A stretch of DNA of 64,000 nt from Pseudonocardia ammonioxydans. GTDB taxonomy: Bacteria; Actinomycetota; Actinomycetes; Mycobacteriales; Pseudonocardiaceae. Location: positions 310,001-374,000 of the forward strand of contig NZ_FOUY01000002.1 in assembly GCF_900115005.1 (NCBI RefSeq), written 5' to 3'. The notes below the pieces were generated by a model. The model worked only from the letters and a program-made list of their open reading frames with translations, was not told where the DNA came from and searched no databases. Made by a program: the position numbers and the translations under genes. Below, piece after piece: positions 1-8,435 of this stretch; the stretch's first letter is position 1; each line of letters begins with the position of its first letter.

Positions 1-1
1 C

Positions 2-730
2 ATGGCCGACACCGTCCGCTGGACCGGTTCCACGAGCCCCCAACGCACGGCCCGCCCGCAGTCGCAGCAGTCCGGCACCGATCTGGCCGACATCCTGGAG
101 CGGGTCCTGGACAAGGGCATCGTCATCGCCGGGGACATCCAGGTGAACCTGCTCGACGTCGAGCTGCTCACCATCAAGATCCGCCTGGTGGTGGCGTCCG
201 TGGACCGGGCCAAGGAGATGGGCATCGACTGGTGGGAGCGTGACCCGACGCTCTCGGCCGGGCGCGGTGACCTGGAGGACGAGAACGCCCGGCTCCGGGA
301 ACGGATCGAGCGGTTGGAGGCCGCCGCGTCCGGCGACGGCCAGGGGCCCGACACCGCCGAACTGCCCGAGGGCAGGGACGACGTGAGCCGCACCCGTCCC
401 GAGCGCGAGCGCGAGCCCGCCGCCCGGGCCGAGCGCCGTCCCGACGACCGCTCCGAGCCCGAGCCGGAGGACGGGTTCGAGCCGGAGGACGAGTTCGAGG
501 AGCAGCAGCCCGAGTCCGAGGACGGGCTCGGTGAGCAGGTCGAACCCGATGAGCAGGCCGAGCCCGGTGAGCAGGCCGAGCCCGGTGAGCAGGCCGAGAC
601 CGAGGACGCCCCCGAGTCCGAGGACGGGACCGATCCGGAGGCGGAGGAGACCGGCCGGTCCGGGGACGACGAGGACACCGACGAGCGACCGCGCCGGCAG
701 CGGTCCGCGCGTCCGAAACGGAGGCGGTGA
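2..730 (+). CDS. gvpJ: Gas vesicle protein GvpJ (GvpA/J family) with long acidic tail
   Basis: Minor gas vesicle shell protein of the GvpA/GvpJ family. Residues about 25-80 are the GvpA-type core: a helix (LADILERVLDKGIVIAGDI) followed by a strand-rich stretch (IQVNLLDVELLTIKIRLVV). The rest, about 160 residues, is Glu/Asp/Pro-rich, low in complexity and probably disordered, with an 18-nt tandem repeat encoding GEQAEP. GvpJ proteins are usually much shorter, so the acidic tail is unusual. The ATG lies at the window edge, so an upstream start cannot be excluded. The order J-L-S-K matches the distal part of actinobacterial gvp clusters; gvpO/A/F/G would be expected to the left, outside the window. 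Confidence 0.85.
   Translation: MADTVRWTGSTSPQRTARPQSQQSGTDLADILERVLDKGIVIAGDIQVNLLDVELLTIKIRLVVASVDRAKEMGIDWWERDPTLSAGRGDLEDENARLRERIERLEAAASGDGQGPDTAELPEGRDDVSRTRPEREREPAARAERRPDDRSEPEPEDGFEPEDEFEEQQPESEDGLGEQVEPDEQAEPGEQAEPGEQAETEDAPESEDGTDPEAEETGRSGDDEDTDERPRRQRSARPKRRR
533..604 (+). repeat. 18-nt in-frame tandem repeat in gvpJ tail
   Basis: Four consecutive 18-nt units based on GAGCAGGCCGAGCCCGGT encode repeats of EQAEPG in the acidic tail of GvpJ. The first and last units are diverged and the middle two are identical. The period is a multiple of three, so unit gain or loss keeps the reading frame. Confidence 0.85.
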
Positions 731-732
731 CC

Positions 733-1506
733 ATGGCCGACGACCCGACGTACGTCTACGCCGCCGGCGAGGGCGACCCACCCGAGCTGCCGGGTGGTCT
801 CACCGGCGTCGCCGACCGGCCGCTGCGGGTGATCGAGGCACACGGCATGTGGGCGGCGGTGAGCACCGTGCCGTCCACCGACTTCACCCAGGACGCCCTG
901 CAGGAACGGCTGGAGGACCTCGCCTGGCTGGCCACGACCGCCCGCGCCCACCACGACGTCGTCGACGAGCTCGGCAGGTGGACCACGCCGGCCCCGATGG
1001 CGCTGGCCACCGTCTACCTCGACGACGACCGGGTGCGCGCGATGCTCGACGAGCGCGGCACCGAGCTGGCCGGGATCGTGCGGCGGTTCCGCGGTCACAC
1101 GGAGTGGGGGGTGAAGGCCTACGTGGCCCCGCAGGCCACCCGGGAACCCGAACCGGCCGGTCGTGCGGCGTCCGGTGCGGACTACCTGCGCCGCCGGCGC
1201 GCGGCCCGTGATCGTGCCACCGACGCCGACAGCGTCGCGCACGACGCCGCGGAGCGGTTGCACGAGGCCGCCGCGACGCATGCCGCCGACACCCGACGGC
1301 ACCGGCTGCACGCCCCGGCCCTGACCGGTCGCTCCGACCGGATGGTGCTCAACGGTGCCTACCTCGTCCCGGCCGGGGACGAGGACCGCTGGCGCGCCGC
1401 CGTCGACGATGGCGGCGACGGCGGGCTGACGGTCGAGATCACCGGGCCGTGGGTGCCGTACTCGTTCGTCGCGGTGCCGGCGCAGCCGGCGGAGGAGGGC
1501 CGATGA
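733..1506 (+). CDS. gvpL: Gas vesicle protein GvpL/GvpF family
   Basis: Accessory gas vesicle assembly protein of the GvpF/GvpL family, 257 aa. It starts with the family's YVYA-type strand and contains the typical WLATTARAHHDVVDEL helix around residues 60-80 and a TEWGVKAYV segment around 120. A GTG at 727 overlaps the gvpJ stop, but the GGAGGC at 720-725 is correctly spaced only for the ATG at 733, which is chosen. The stop overlaps the gvpS start (ATGA), so translation is probably coupled. Family knowledge: GvpF/L bind GvpA monomers during vesicle nucleation. Confidence 0.88.
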   Translation: MADDPTYVYAAGEGDPPELPGGLTGVADRPLRVIEAHGMWAAVSTVPSTDFTQDALQERLEDLAWLATTARAHHDVVDELGRWTTPAPMALATVYLDDDRVRAMLDERGTELAGIVRRFRGHTEWGVKAYVAPQATREPEPAGRAASGADYLRRRRAARDRATDADSVAHDAAERLHEAAATHAADTRRHRLHAPALTGRSDRMVLNGAYLVPAGDEDRWRAAVDDGGDGGLTVEITGPWVPYSFVAVPAQPAEEGR

Positions 1507-1727
1507 CGGGGACCGTCGCGCCCGTCGAGAGCGCTGAGCCGGTGTCCGGGCTCGCGAACCGCGAGATCGCGCTGGTCGACCTGCTCGACCGGCTGCTGGC
1601 CGGCGGCGTCGTGCTCGCCGGTGACCTGACGGTGTCGCTGGCCGGGGTCGACCTGATCCGCATCTCGTTGCGGGCGTTGATCACGTCGATCACCCCGGTC
1701 GGCCCGGCGGAGGAGGAGCCGTCGTGA
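1503..1727 (+). CDS. gvpS: Gas vesicle protein GvpS (GvpA-like)
   Basis: A 74-aa GvpA-family protein. The core (REIALVDLLDRLLAGGVVLA, then a strand-rich part ending LRALITSI) is nearly all of the protein, without the acidic tail seen in GvpJ. The ATG overlaps the gvpL stop and the TGA overlaps the GTG of gvpK, so it sits in a tightly coupled operon. The name GvpS follows its position between gvpL and gvpK in Streptomyces-type clusters; it could equally be called a second GvpJ/GvpM-like minor shell protein. Confidence 0.85.
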   Translation: MTGTVAPVESAEPVSGLANREIALVDLLDRLLAGGVVLAGDLTVSLAGVDLIRISLRALITSITPVGPAEEEPS

Positions 1728-2098
1728 GCGGGTCGGAGGCGAGCCGCGTCGGCCTGCACGACAACGCGGGTCGCGACGGTGCCGCCGACAACGCGGGACG
1801 CGTCGACATCGACAACAACGCGGGACGCGTCGACATCGACAAGGACGCCGTCCGCCGGGACCTGATGAAGCTCGTGCTCACCATCGTCGAGCTGCTGCGT
1901 CAGCTGATGGAACGGCAGGTGCTGCGCCGGGTCGACCAGGGCGACCTCGACGACGAGCAGGTCGAGGACCTCGGGACCTCGCTGATGCACCTCGAAGAGG
2001 CGATGGACGAGCTCACCGAGCAGTTCGGGCTCACGCTCGGGGACCTGAACCTCGAACTCGGCCCGCTCGGTCCGCTGCTGCCCCGGGACCGCTGGTGA
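1724..2098 (+). CDS. gvpK: Gas vesicle protein GvpK
   Basis: GvpK family, 124 aa. The conserved part starts near residue 38 (VRRDLMKLVLTIVELLRQLMERQ) and runs through a second helix (LMHLEEAMDELTEQFGLTLGDLNL) to a Gly/Leu/Pro-rich end; this two-helix layout is diagnostic. The N-terminal 35 residues are specific to this protein and carry a duplicated NAGRVDID motif made by a 27-nt direct repeat. The GTG at 1724 overlaps the gvpS stop. It is the last gene of the gvp operon. Its 3' end overlaps the convergent regulator gene by about 68 nt. Confidence 0.88.
   Translation: MSGSEASRVGLHDNAGRDGAADNAGRVDIDNNAGRVDIDKDAVRRDLMKLVLTIVELLRQLMERQVLRRVDQGDLDDEQVEDLGTSLMHLEEAMDELTEQFGLTLGDLNLELGPLGPLLPRDRW
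1790..1840 (+). repeat. 27-nt direct repeat in gvpK N-terminus
   Basis: A 24-nt block beginning AACGCGGGACGCGTCGACAT occurs identically at 1790-1813 and 1817-1840 (period 27 nt). It duplicates the peptide NAGRVDID. A third, diverged copy (NAGRDGAAD) lies just upstream. Confidence 0.85.
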
Positions 2099-2381
2099 CG
2101 GCCCGGACGGCGCGGACCTGCTCGTCGTACTCCCGGCGCCGGATCCGCAACGACCGGGTCCCCGCTGCGGTGAGGCGGTACCCGCTGCCGTCGGGGCGGT
2201 GCACCAGCCGGTTGCGTTCGAGCCGGTGCAGCGCCCGGTACCCGACCCGCCGGGACAGCTCGACCGCCCGGTCCGAGCGCTCGTGCACCGCGCGCAGCAC
2301 CGCGGCCCCGTCCCCGGGAGCGGTCGCCACCGCGCCGAGGAGCAGCAGGTCCAGCAGCGACCGGTCCTCGATCCGCACCAT
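2031..2381 (-). CDS. PadR-like winged-helix regulator next to gvp operon
   Basis: A 116-aa protein with a winged-helix fold: helices (LLLGAVATAPGDGAAVLRAVHERS), a recognition helix near RRVGYRALHRLERNRLVHR, a wing (PDGSGYRLTAAGTRSLRIRRREYDEQ), then a short basic tail. The layout resembles PadR-type regulators without the long C-terminal coiled coil. The ATG at 2381 has a strong GGAGG 7-8 nt upstream; the more distal start in frame lacks one. It is convergent with gvpK and divergent from the small membrane-protein gene at 2526, so it may regulate that gene or the gvp operon. The family call is moderate. Confidence 0.6.
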   Translation of the reverse strand: MVRIEDRSLLDLLLLGAVATAPGDGAAVLRAVHERSDRAVELSRRVGYRALHRLERNRLVHRPDGSGYRLTAAGTRSLRIRRREYDEQVRAVRAVTSGPGAAADRAGRVRGSGPRA

Positions 2382-2525
2382 GGTCGAACGCCTCCTTCCG
2401 AGGGGGCCGGGCACCGCCTACCCGCCGGGGCCGCCGCGGAACACCCGTGGCGGTGCGGCGGGTCGGCAGGCGCCCGGGCGGGGCGCCTGCGGCCGGGGAG
2501 CCGGCGGTCCGGGCGCGGTGCACCG

Positions 2526-2930
2526 ATGAGCGCGCCGACCGCCGCGGCGGGGGCCGACCCCACGGTCGCCGAGCTGGGCACCCGGGTGCGCGAGGCCGGC
2601 GAGCGACTGCTCGCCGCGCTGATCGACCGGTGCGCGGGGATCGCCCTGGAGAAGGTCGACGAGCTGGCCGCCGGGCTGGAACGGGTCGCGGCGGACGCCG
2701 GCGTCGGTCCCTCCGCGGCACTCGGGGCCGGATCGGCGCTGCTGCAGGGCCGCAGCCCGCTGTGGGGCGCGCTGCGCGGCGGATGGGCCGCGCTGGGGAC
2801 CGCGGCCCGGATCCTGGCCGGCGTCGTGCTGGCCTTCGCCCCGGTGCTGCTCGTGGTGGCGCTGCTCGTGGCCGTGGTGGCGGCCCTGGTGTGGGCGGTG
2901 GTCGCCGCCGTCCGGGCGATCGCGGGCTGA
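2526..2930 (+). CDS. Small membrane protein, divergent from PadR-like gene
   Basis: A 134-aa protein with no recognised domain. The N-terminal half is amphipathic helix (VAELGTRVREAGERLLAALIDRCAGIALEKVDELAAGLERV). Residues about 95-130 are a long hydrophobic segment (ILAGVVLAFAPVLLVVALLV and on), probably one long or two short membrane helices. Codon use is typical of the genome (GC-rich third positions), which supports coding. No clear Shine-Dalgarno is visible. It lies 145 nt from the divergent PadR-like regulator, the arrangement PadR proteins use to control small membrane or efflux proteins. Function unknown. Confidence 0.55.
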   Translation: MSAPTAAAGADPTVAELGTRVREAGERLLAALIDRCAGIALEKVDELAAGLERVAADAGVGPSAALGAGSALLQGRSPLWGALRGGWAALGTAARILAGVVLAFAPVLLVVALLVAVVAALVWAVVAAVRAIAG

Positions 2931-2944
2931 GCGATGGTGCCCGG

Positions 2945-3769
2945 TCACGGCGAGCCGGGCGGGGGCGGACGTTCGGTCAGCCAACCCCCGGCCGTGGTCC
3001 CGGCGAGCTCCCGGAAGTCCCGGGCCAGGTGCTGCTGGTCGGCGTAACCACAGGTCACAGCCACCTCGGCCAGTGCGGGGGCGGCGGGGGAGCGCAGCAG
3101 GGTGCAGGCCCGCTCGAACCGGATCACCCGGGCCGCGGTCTTCGTCCCGAGGCCGGTCTCGCGCCGGATGCGCTCGCCGAGGTGCCGGGGTGACCAGCCG
3201 ACGTCCGCGGCCAGGTCGGCGACCCGCAGCGTCCCACCGGAGCGGATCAGCAGATCCCAGGCGCGGCCGACCTCGGCGGGGCCGCGAACTCCGGACGGCG
3301 CCGACGCCGCGATCCGGCACAGCTCGGCGTCGAGCAGCGCGCACCGCTCGGCCCACGACCCGGCCGCGTGCAGCCGGTCCAGCAGTGGCTCCACCCCCGG
3401 GAGCAGGGTGGCGAGGTCGACGACGTCGAACGCCAGCTCGGCCGCGGGCAGGCCCAGCAGCACCCGGGCGCCCCGCCAGGTCAGCGCCAGCTGCAGCCCC
3501 GCCTGCTCCGGCCCGGTCGCGATCACCGCGGGGCTGGCGTGCAGCCCGGCCGCCGACGCCGCGTACGGGCCGCCCCCGCCCGTCGCGCCGGGTTTGCGCA
3601 GCAGCTCCACTCGGCCGTCGATGCAGAGGATCACGGTGAGGTGCGCGCTGGCGACGCCCTGGTGGGTCCCCGGGGGCCCGGCGGCGCTGCGCCACGCCCA
3701 GATCTCGGGAACGAGCGGGCGCAGCGCGGCCGACGACCGCCACCGCCACGCCCCGACCGGTTCCGTCAC
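2945..3769 (-). CDS. AraC/XylS-family transcriptional regulator
   Basis: A 274-aa protein with an N-terminal effector-type domain and a C-terminal AraC double helix-turn-helix at about residues 175-265. The first HTH is LRVADLAADVGWSPRHLGERIRRETG and the second ALAEVAVTCGYADQQHLARDFRELAG, both good matches to the family. The N-terminal half has a DUF6597-like beta-rich layout, but the ligand cannot be read from it. It is followed by a small gap and then argA on the same strand; no target gene is obvious. The start is a GTG in a region without a clear ribosome binding site. Confidence 0.82.
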   Translation of the reverse strand: MTEPVGAWRWRSSAALRPLVPEIWAWRSAAGPPGTHQGVASAHLTVILCIDGRVELLRKPGATGGGGPYAASAAGLHASPAVIATGPEQAGLQLALTWRGARVLLGLPAAELAFDVVDLATLLPGVEPLLDRLHAAGSWAERCALLDAELCRIAASAPSGVRGPAEVGRAWDLLIRSGGTLRVADLAADVGWSPRHLGERIRRETGLGTKTAARVIRFERACTLLRSPAAPALAEVAVTCGYADQQHLARDFRELAGTTAGGWLTERPPPPGSP

Positions 3770-3811
3770 GCCGACCCGCCCCGATGCTCGCTCCGCACGC
3801 CGTGCCGCGAC

Positions 3812-4321
3812 CTACAGTGTCAGCAGCATCCGCACGTTGCCCAGTGTGTTCGGCTTGACGTGCGCGAGGTCCAGGAACTCGGCGACGCCCGCGTCGTAGG
3901 AGCGCAGCATCGCGGCGAACACCTCGGCCGACACCGGCGTCCCGTCGATCTCGGCGAAGCCGTGCCGGGCGAAGAACTGCTTCTCGAAGGTCAGCACGAA
4001 CAGCCGCTTGAGGCCGAGCTCGCGCGCCCCCTCGATCAGCGCGGCGACGATCCGGTGCCCCACCCCGCGGCCCAGCACGGACGGCGACACCGCGACCGTC
4101 CGGATCTCGCCGAGGTCCTCCCACAGCACGTGCAGCGCGCCGCAGCCCACGACGGTCCCGTCGATCTCGGCGACCAGGAACTCCGGCACGGCCTCGTAGA
4201 GCGTCACCGTCTCCTTGGCCAGCAGCACCCGCCCGGCGTACTCGTCGACCAGCTCACGGATCATGCGGACGTCCGGGGTGCGGGCGCGGCGGACGTGCAC
4301 GGCGGGGAGTGGATCGGCCAC
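3812..4321 (-). CDS. argA: Amino-acid N-acetyltransferase (single-domain ArgA type, GNAT)
   Basis: GNAT acetyltransferase of 169 aa that transfers acetyl from acetyl-CoA to glutamate, the first step of arginine synthesis. The acetyl-CoA binding loop is [19 protein letters not shown] at about residues 80-98, followed by the [16 protein letters not shown] strand and helix typical of N-acetylglutamate synthases. It lacks the kinase-like domain of E. coli ArgA, as in the mycobacterial enzyme (recalled as Rv2747), and sits next to rimO-pgsA-clgR as there. The GTG start lies 8 nt downstream of a minus-strand TAGGCT (4335-4330), which suggests a leaderless mRNA. Confidence 0.82.
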   Translation of the reverse strand: MADPLPAVHVRRARTPDVRMIRELVDEYAGRVLLAKETVTLYEAVPEFLVAEIDGTVVGCGALHVLWEDLGEIRTVAVSPSVLGRGVGHRIVAALIEGARELGLKRLFVLTFEKQFFARHGFAEIDGTPVSAEVFAAMLRSYDAGVAEFLDLAHVKPNTLGNVRMLLTL

Positions 4322-4390
4322 GACCGCTCAGCCTAGAGGGTCGCCCCGCCCCGTCCCGACGCCGCGCCCGGGGCCGTCCCGCCCGCCGTC

Positions 4391-4396
4391 TATCCT
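4391..4396 (+). promoter_or_regulatory. -10 element for leaderless rimO
   Basis: TATCCT fits TANNNT and ends 7 nt before the GTG start codon of rimO, where the transcription start would be expected. A GGAGG at 4397-4401 is only 2 nt from the GTG, too close to act as a ribosome binding site. Leaderless initiation is therefore the better reading. Confidence 0.6.
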
Positions 4397-4403
4397 GGAG
4401 GTC

Positions 4404-5921
4404 GTGGCTTCCCCCGAGAACGCGCCCCGGCGCGCCGCCCTGCTGACCCTGGGCTGCGCACGCAACGAGGTCGACTCCGAGGAGCTCGCCGGCCGGCTGG
4501 CCGGGTCCGGCTGGGAGCTGGTGGACGCCGAGGACGGCTCGGCCGACGTCATCGTCGTCAACACCTGCGGGTTCGTCGAGCAGGCCAAGAAGGACTCGAT
4601 CGACACCGTGCTGGCCGCGTCCGACGTGGCCCGCCCGGCCGGGGCGAAGGTCGTCGCCGTCGGCTGCCTGGCCGAGCGGTACGGCGCGGAGCTGGCGCGC
4701 GACCTGCCCGAGGCCGACGCCGTACTCGGGTTCGACGCCTACCCCGAACTCGCCGAGCGGCTCGGGGACGTGATCGGCGGCCACGCGCCCGCCCCGCACG
4801 TGCCCACCGACCGGCGCATGCTGCTGCCGATCTCGCCGGTGGAGCGGCCCGCGGCGACCGCGGACGTCTCGGTGCCGGGGCACGACTGGGTGCCCGACAT
4901 CGCGCGGGTCGCGCGCACGCGCCTGTCCGGCGGGCCGGTCGCGTCGCTGAAGCTGGCCTCGGGCTGCGACCGGCGCTGCGCGTTCTGCGCGATCCCGTCG
5001 TTCCGCGGCAGCTTCGTGTCCCGCCCGCCGGCCGACGTCCTCGGCGAGGCCGCCTGGCTGGCCTCCGACGGCGTGCGGGAGCTGGTGCTGGTCAGCGAGA
5101 ACTCGACGTCGTACGGCAAGGACCTGCCCGGTGGCACCCGTTCCCTGGTCGACCTGCTGCCCGGCCTCGCGGCGATCGAGGGCATCGAGCGGATCCGGGT
5201 GTCCTACCTGCAGCCCGCGGAGCTGCGGCCGGACCTGCTGACCGCGATCGCCGGCACGCCTGGTGTCGCCCCGTACTTCGACCTGTCGTTCCAGCACGCC
5301 AGCGCGGCGGTGCTGCGCCGGATGCGCCGCTTCGGCTCGCGCACCGACTTCCTCGACCTGTGCTCGCGGATCCGCGAGCACGCACCCGAGGCCGGGATCC
5401 GCTCCAACGTGATCGTCGGCTTCCCCGGTGAGACCGAGGAGGACCTGGTCGAGCTGGAGCAGTTCCTGATCGGTGCCCGGCTCGACGCGGTCGGGGTGTT
5501 CGGCTACTCCGACGAGGACGGCACCGAGGCCGAGGGCTACGACGGCAAGGTCGACCCGGCCGAGGTCCGGGCCCGGGTCGAGCGGATCTCCGCGCTCGTC
5601 GACGAGCTGATGGAGCAGCGGGCCGAGGAGCGGGTCGGCACCGACGTGGTGGTGCTCGTCGAGCGCGCCGCGGACGACTCCGGTGACGGGGACTTCTCCG
5701 GCGAGGACGTCGTGGGCCGGGCGGCCCACCAGGGGCCGGACGCCGACGGCGAGTCCACCGTCGTCGCGGCCGCCGACGGCGGGCCCGAGCCGTCCGACCT
5801 GCGTCCGGGCGACCTCGTGCGGTGCCGGGTCGTCGACACCGAGGGCGTCGACCTGGTCGTCGAGGCGCTGGAGATCGTGTCCCGGGCCGGCGCCGCGGCG
5901 GCCCTGGCGGGGAGCGGATGA
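4404..5921 (+). CDS. rimO: Ribosomal protein S12 methylthiotransferase RimO
   Basis: Radical SAM enzyme that methylthiolates the conserved aspartate of ribosomal protein S12; 505 aa, a little longer than E. coli RimO (about 440). It has the N-terminal UPF0004 domain with cluster cysteines C18 ([12 protein letters not shown]), C55 ([15 protein letters not shown]) and C88 (VGCLAERYG), then the radical SAM motif CDRRCAFC near residues 188-195 and a C-terminal TRAM domain from about 435. The ARNEVDSEE sequence after the first cysteine and the EQAKKDSI helix distinguish it from MiaB, which is also present at 49.7 kb. The stop overlaps the pgsA start, so the two are co-translated. Confidence 0.93.
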   Translation: MASPENAPRRAALLTLGCARNEVDSEELAGRLAGSGWELVDAEDGSADVIVVNTCGFVEQAKKDSIDTVLAASDVARPAGAKVVAVGCLAERYGAELARDLPEADAVLGFDAYPELAERLGDVIGGHAPAPHVPTDRRMLLPISPVERPAATADVSVPGHDWVPDIARVARTRLSGGPVASLKLASGCDRRCAFCAIPSFRGSFVSRPPADVLGEAAWLASDGVRELVLVSENSTSYGKDLPGGTRSLVDLLPGLAAIEGIERIRVSYLQPAELRPDLLTAIAGTPGVAPYFDLSFQHASAAVLRRMRRFGSRTDFLDLCSRIREHAPEAGIRSNVIVGFPGETEEDLVELEQFLIGARLDAVGVFGYSDEDGTEAEGYDGKVDPAEVRARVERISALVDELMEQRAEERVGTDVVVLVERAADDSGDGDFSGEDVVGRAAHQGPDADGESTVVAAADGGPEPSDLRPGDLVRCRVVDTEGVDLVVEALEIVSRAGAAAALAGSG

Positions 5922-6526
5922 GCTCGTCGCAGCCGGCCGGGGAGACCGTCCCGGTCGGCGGGCAGGCGCCGCTGCTGAACATCGCGAACGCGCTGACCTG
6001 CCTGCGGCTGGTCCTCGTACCGGTGTTCGTCGCGGCCCTGTTCACCGAGGGCGGCACCGACACGACCTGGCGCCTGGCCGCCTTCGCCGTGTTCGCGGTC
6101 GCCGCCCTGACCGACCGGCTCGACGGCCAGCTGGCCCGCAGCCGCGGTCTCGTCACCTGGTTCGGCGCGCTCGCCGACCCGATCGCGGACAAGGCGCTGA
6201 CCGGTGCCGCGCTGATCGGGCTGTCGATCCTGGCCGTCGTCCCGTGGTGGGTGACGATCGTGATCCTCGGCCGCGAGATCGGCATCACGGTGCTGCGGTT
6301 CGTCGTCATCCGCCGGGGAGTGATCCCGGCCAGCCGGGGCGGCAAGGCCAAGACGGTCGCGCAGACGGTCGCGATCGGGCTGTTCCTGCTGCCGCTGGTG
6401 CTGCTGTTCCCCGGGGCCGCGGTCGCCGTCCTGGCCGTGCAGTGGACCGCGATGGTGATCGCGCTGGTGCTGACCGTGGTGACCGGTGCCGACTACGTCG
6501 TCAAGGCCGTGCGGGCGAGCACCTGA
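5918..6526 (+). CDS. pgsA: CDP-diacylglycerol--glycerol-3-phosphate 3-phosphatidyltransferase
   Basis: Membrane enzyme that makes phosphatidylglycerol phosphate from CDP-diacylglycerol and glycerol-3-phosphate. The CDP-alcohol phosphotransferase motif is complete: D66-x2-D69-G70-x2-A73-R74-x8-G83-x3-D87-x3-D91. About five or six hydrophobic segments span the 202 residues. The family also includes phosphatidylinositol phosphate synthases; the PgsA call rests on similarity and on position after rimO and before clgR, matching mycobacterial pgsA3. The ATG overlaps the rimO stop (ATGA). Confidence 0.88.
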   Translation: MSSSQPAGETVPVGGQAPLLNIANALTCLRLVLVPVFVAALFTEGGTDTTWRLAAFAVFAVAALTDRLDGQLARSRGLVTWFGALADPIADKALTGAALIGLSILAVVPWWVTIVILGREIGITVLRFVVIRRGVIPASRGGKAKTVAQTVAIGLFLLPLVLLFPGAAVAVLAVQWTAMVIALVLTVVTGADYVVKAVRAST

Positions 6527-6570
6527 CCGTCGGCCGGCGGGATGGGATCGGCGCGTCCGCGCGTTGGAAT

Positions 6571-6587
6571 GTTCGCCGTGGGCGGAC
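6571..6587 (+). promoter_or_regulatory. Putative ClgR operator upstream of clgR
   Basis: GTTCGCC-GTG-GGCGGAC is an inverted repeat with 7-nt arms and one mismatch. It contains CGC-N5-GCG, the core reported for ClgR operators in corynebacteria (recalled from the literature). It lies 112 nt before the clgR ATG, so autoregulation is plausible. Confidence 0.45.
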
Positions 6588-6698
6588 AGGCTCACGGGTG
6601 TTCGACCGCGCAGGGCAGGCCCGCGAGTCGGTACGGTGATTCACACCGGTCCCCGCGCCCCGGCGCCGGTGACCCGGTGGACGAGTCGAGGAGGGCAC

Positions 6699-7064
6699 AT
6701 GCTGCTGCGGGAAGCGATCGGCAGCCGGCTGCGGGAGGCGCGTACGTCGCGCCGGCGCACGCTGCGCGACATCTCCCGGGCGGCGCGGATCAGCCTCGGG
6801 TACCTCTCGGAGGTCGAGCGCGGTCGCAAGGAACCCTCCAGCGAGCTGCTCGCCTCGATCTGCGAGGCCCTCGGCATCACGGTCCCGGACCTGCTGACCT
6901 CGGTGGCGGTCGAGATGACGGCGGCGAGCGAGGCCGCGCTGCCCGCCCGTGAGGACGTCCTGGTCCCGATCGGCCAGCGGCACACCGAGCTGCGCCTCGC
7001 CGGTCGTCCCGGCACTCCGGTGGCCGCCCCGGCCACCTCCGGTCCGGTCGCGTCCGCGGCCTGA
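6699..7064 (+). CDS. clgR: Clp protease gene regulator ClgR (XRE family)
   Basis: A 121-aa transcription activator with an N-terminal XRE/Cro helix-turn-helix at about residues 10-62 (LRDISRAARISLGYLSEVERGRKEPSS is split here only by description; the recognition helix is ISLGYLSEVERG). The C-terminal 50 residues are Ala/Pro-rich. ClgR in actinobacteria activates clpP1P2, clpC and the Psp envelope-stress genes. The placement rimO-pgsA-clgR-pspA is the mycobacterial order, which supports orthology. The ATG at 6699 has a clear GAGGAGGG upstream. A ClgR-box-like inverted repeat lies at 6571-6587. Confidence 0.88.
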   Translation: MLLREAIGSRLREARTSRRRTLRDISRAARISLGYLSEVERGRKEPSSELLASICEALGITVPDLLTSVAVEMTAASEAALPAREDVLVPIGQRHTELRLAGRPGTPVAAPATSGPVASAA

Positions 7065-7107
7065 CCGGCACCCGGCCGTCGCCGGGGACCGCTCCGGATC
7101 GTCACGG

Positions 7108-7113
7108 TAGGGT
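7108..7113 (+). promoter_or_regulatory. Candidate -10 element upstream of pspA
   Basis: TAGGGT fits TANNNT and lies about 150 nt before the pspA ATG in the clgR-pspA gap, implying a long leader or a second promoter closer in. No convincing -35 partner was found. Confidence 0.3.
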
Positions 7114-7261
7114 GCGCTCGTACTGGCAGCGGTGTCAGGATGGAGAGGGCCGGAGCGCGAGCGCCGACCGCGGGGGGATCGCGGAGTCGGTTGTGCCCGG
7201 TGCGCCCGTTCGACGAGCGGGTTCAGTCGTAAGCGAGCGCTGGCGGAGGTAGGCGGAGAAG

Positions 7262-8119
7262 ATGGCCAACGGATTCACCAAGGCCTGGAGCTACCTGATG
7301 GCCCTGTTCTCGTCGAAGGTCGACGAGCACGCGGACCCCAAGGTTCAGATCCAGCAGGCCATCGAGGACGCCCAGCGCCAGCACCAGCAGCTGTCGCAGC
7401 AGGCGGCGGCGGTGATCGGCAACCAGCGGCAGCTGGAGATGAAGCTGAACCGGCAGCTGGGGGAGATCGAGAAGCTGCAGTCCTCGGCCCGGCAGGCACT
7501 CGTCCTCGCCGACCAGGCCCGCGCCCAGGGCGACGAGCAGAAGGCCCAGCAGTACGAGCAGTCCGCCCAGTCGTTCGCGACCCAGCTCGTGACGGCCGAG
7601 CAGGGCGTCGAGGACCTCAAGACGCTGCACGACCAGTCGATCGGTGCCGCCGAGCAGGCCAAGCAGGCCGTCGAGCGCAACTCGATGGTGCTGCAGCAGA
7701 AGATCGCCGAGCGGACCAAGCTGCTCAGCCAGCTCGAGCAGGCCAAGATGCAGGAGCAGGCCGCGAGCTCGCTGCAGCAGATGAGCGAGCTGTCCGCGCC
7801 CCGCAACGCCCCGTCCCTGGACGAGGTCCGCGACAAGATCGAGAAGCGGTACGCGAACGCGCTCGGTTCGGCCGAGCTCGCCCAGAACTCCGTGCAGGGC
7901 CGGATGCTCGAGGTCCAGCAGTCGACCACCGACATGGCCGGTGCGTCCCGGCTCGACCAGATCCGGGCCTCGATGTCGGGCGCCCCGATCGCCGGCGGGC
8001 AGGAGGCCCCGCAGGTCCGACAGGGTGAGCAGAGCACCCAGCAGCTGGGGGCGTCGCCGGCCCCGGCCCAGCAGCAGAACCCGGCGCAGCAGAACCAGCA
8101 GCAGCCCGGTACCGCCTGA
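7262..8119 (+). CDS. pspA: Phage shock protein A homologue (PspA/IM30)
   Basis: A 285-aa member of the PspA/IM30 family, the peripheral inner-membrane protein that stabilises the envelope under stress. It opens with a short amphipathic helix ([21 protein letters not shown]) and continues as a long coiled coil rich in Gln, Glu and Lys to about residue 225. The last 50 residues are a Gln/Pro/Ala-rich linker ([15 protein letters not shown]) that is probably disordered. It is the counterpart of the mycobacterial 35-kDa antigen downstream of clgR, whose membrane partners (recalled as Rv2743c and Rv2742c) are not seen here. A strong hairpin follows the gene. Confidence 0.92.
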   Translation: MANGFTKAWSYLMALFSSKVDEHADPKVQIQQAIEDAQRQHQQLSQQAAAVIGNQRQLEMKLNRQLGEIEKLQSSARQALVLADQARAQGDEQKAQQYEQSAQSFATQLVTAEQGVEDLKTLHDQSIGAAEQAKQAVERNSMVLQQKIAERTKLLSQLEQAKMQEQAASSLQQMSELSAPRNAPSLDEVRDKIEKRYANALGSAELAQNSVQGRMLEVQQSTTDMAGASRLDQIRASMSGAPIAGGQEAPQVRQGEQSTQQLGASPAPAQQQNPAQQNQQQPGTA

Positions 8120-8136
8120 CCCGACCCGGGCACCGA

Positions 8137-8170
8137 ACGACGCCGCCGGACCCCGGTCCGGCGGCGTCGT
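8137..8170 (+). terminator. Hairpin terminator after pspA
   Basis: A perfect 15-bp stem (ACGACGCCGCCGGAC paired with its complement at 8156-8170) with a 4-nt CCCG loop begins 17 nt after the pspA stop. There is no U-tract, which is common for actinobacterial terminators. It could also act on the convergent strand. Confidence 0.75.
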
Positions 8171-8259
8171 CGTATGTCGGGGGCCGGTGGCGCCGCTGCG
8201 TCGCGCTTCCGGGCGAGCCGTACGCTGCGGCGGGCAGTGGGGGACCGGCGGTGGACGAG

Positions 8260-8435
8260 CCGGCAGGCCGGAGCGGACCGATCCGAGGTGCCGCCGTGCA
8301 CCACGTCCGGCCGGTCGGTGCGCCAGGCCCGGGCCGGCCCCGCCGACAGCTCCGGGATGTGGTCGACGAGCTCGTCCCCTCGGGCGCGCCGTGTCGAATC
8401 CGGCGTTCTCCAGCAGCTCGGCCGGGCGGCCGTGC
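8260..8435 (-). pseudogene. Possible frameshifted coding remnant downstream of nei
   Basis: Minus-strand reading gives a coding-like segment (VVEHGRPAELLENAGFDTA) that breaks frame and continues as RGDELVDHIPELSAGPARAW in another frame. Both parts have GC-rich third positions. Neither half has a start or a plausible complete domain. The rest of the gap from 8171 to 8260 shows nothing. It may be a decayed gene or a chance composition effect; confidence is low. Confidence 0.22.

Noticed and set aside
2418-4124. Long minus-strand reading frame with Arg/Ala/Gly-rich product
   Set aside because: Shadow of the real genes on either strand; biased composition and no domain.
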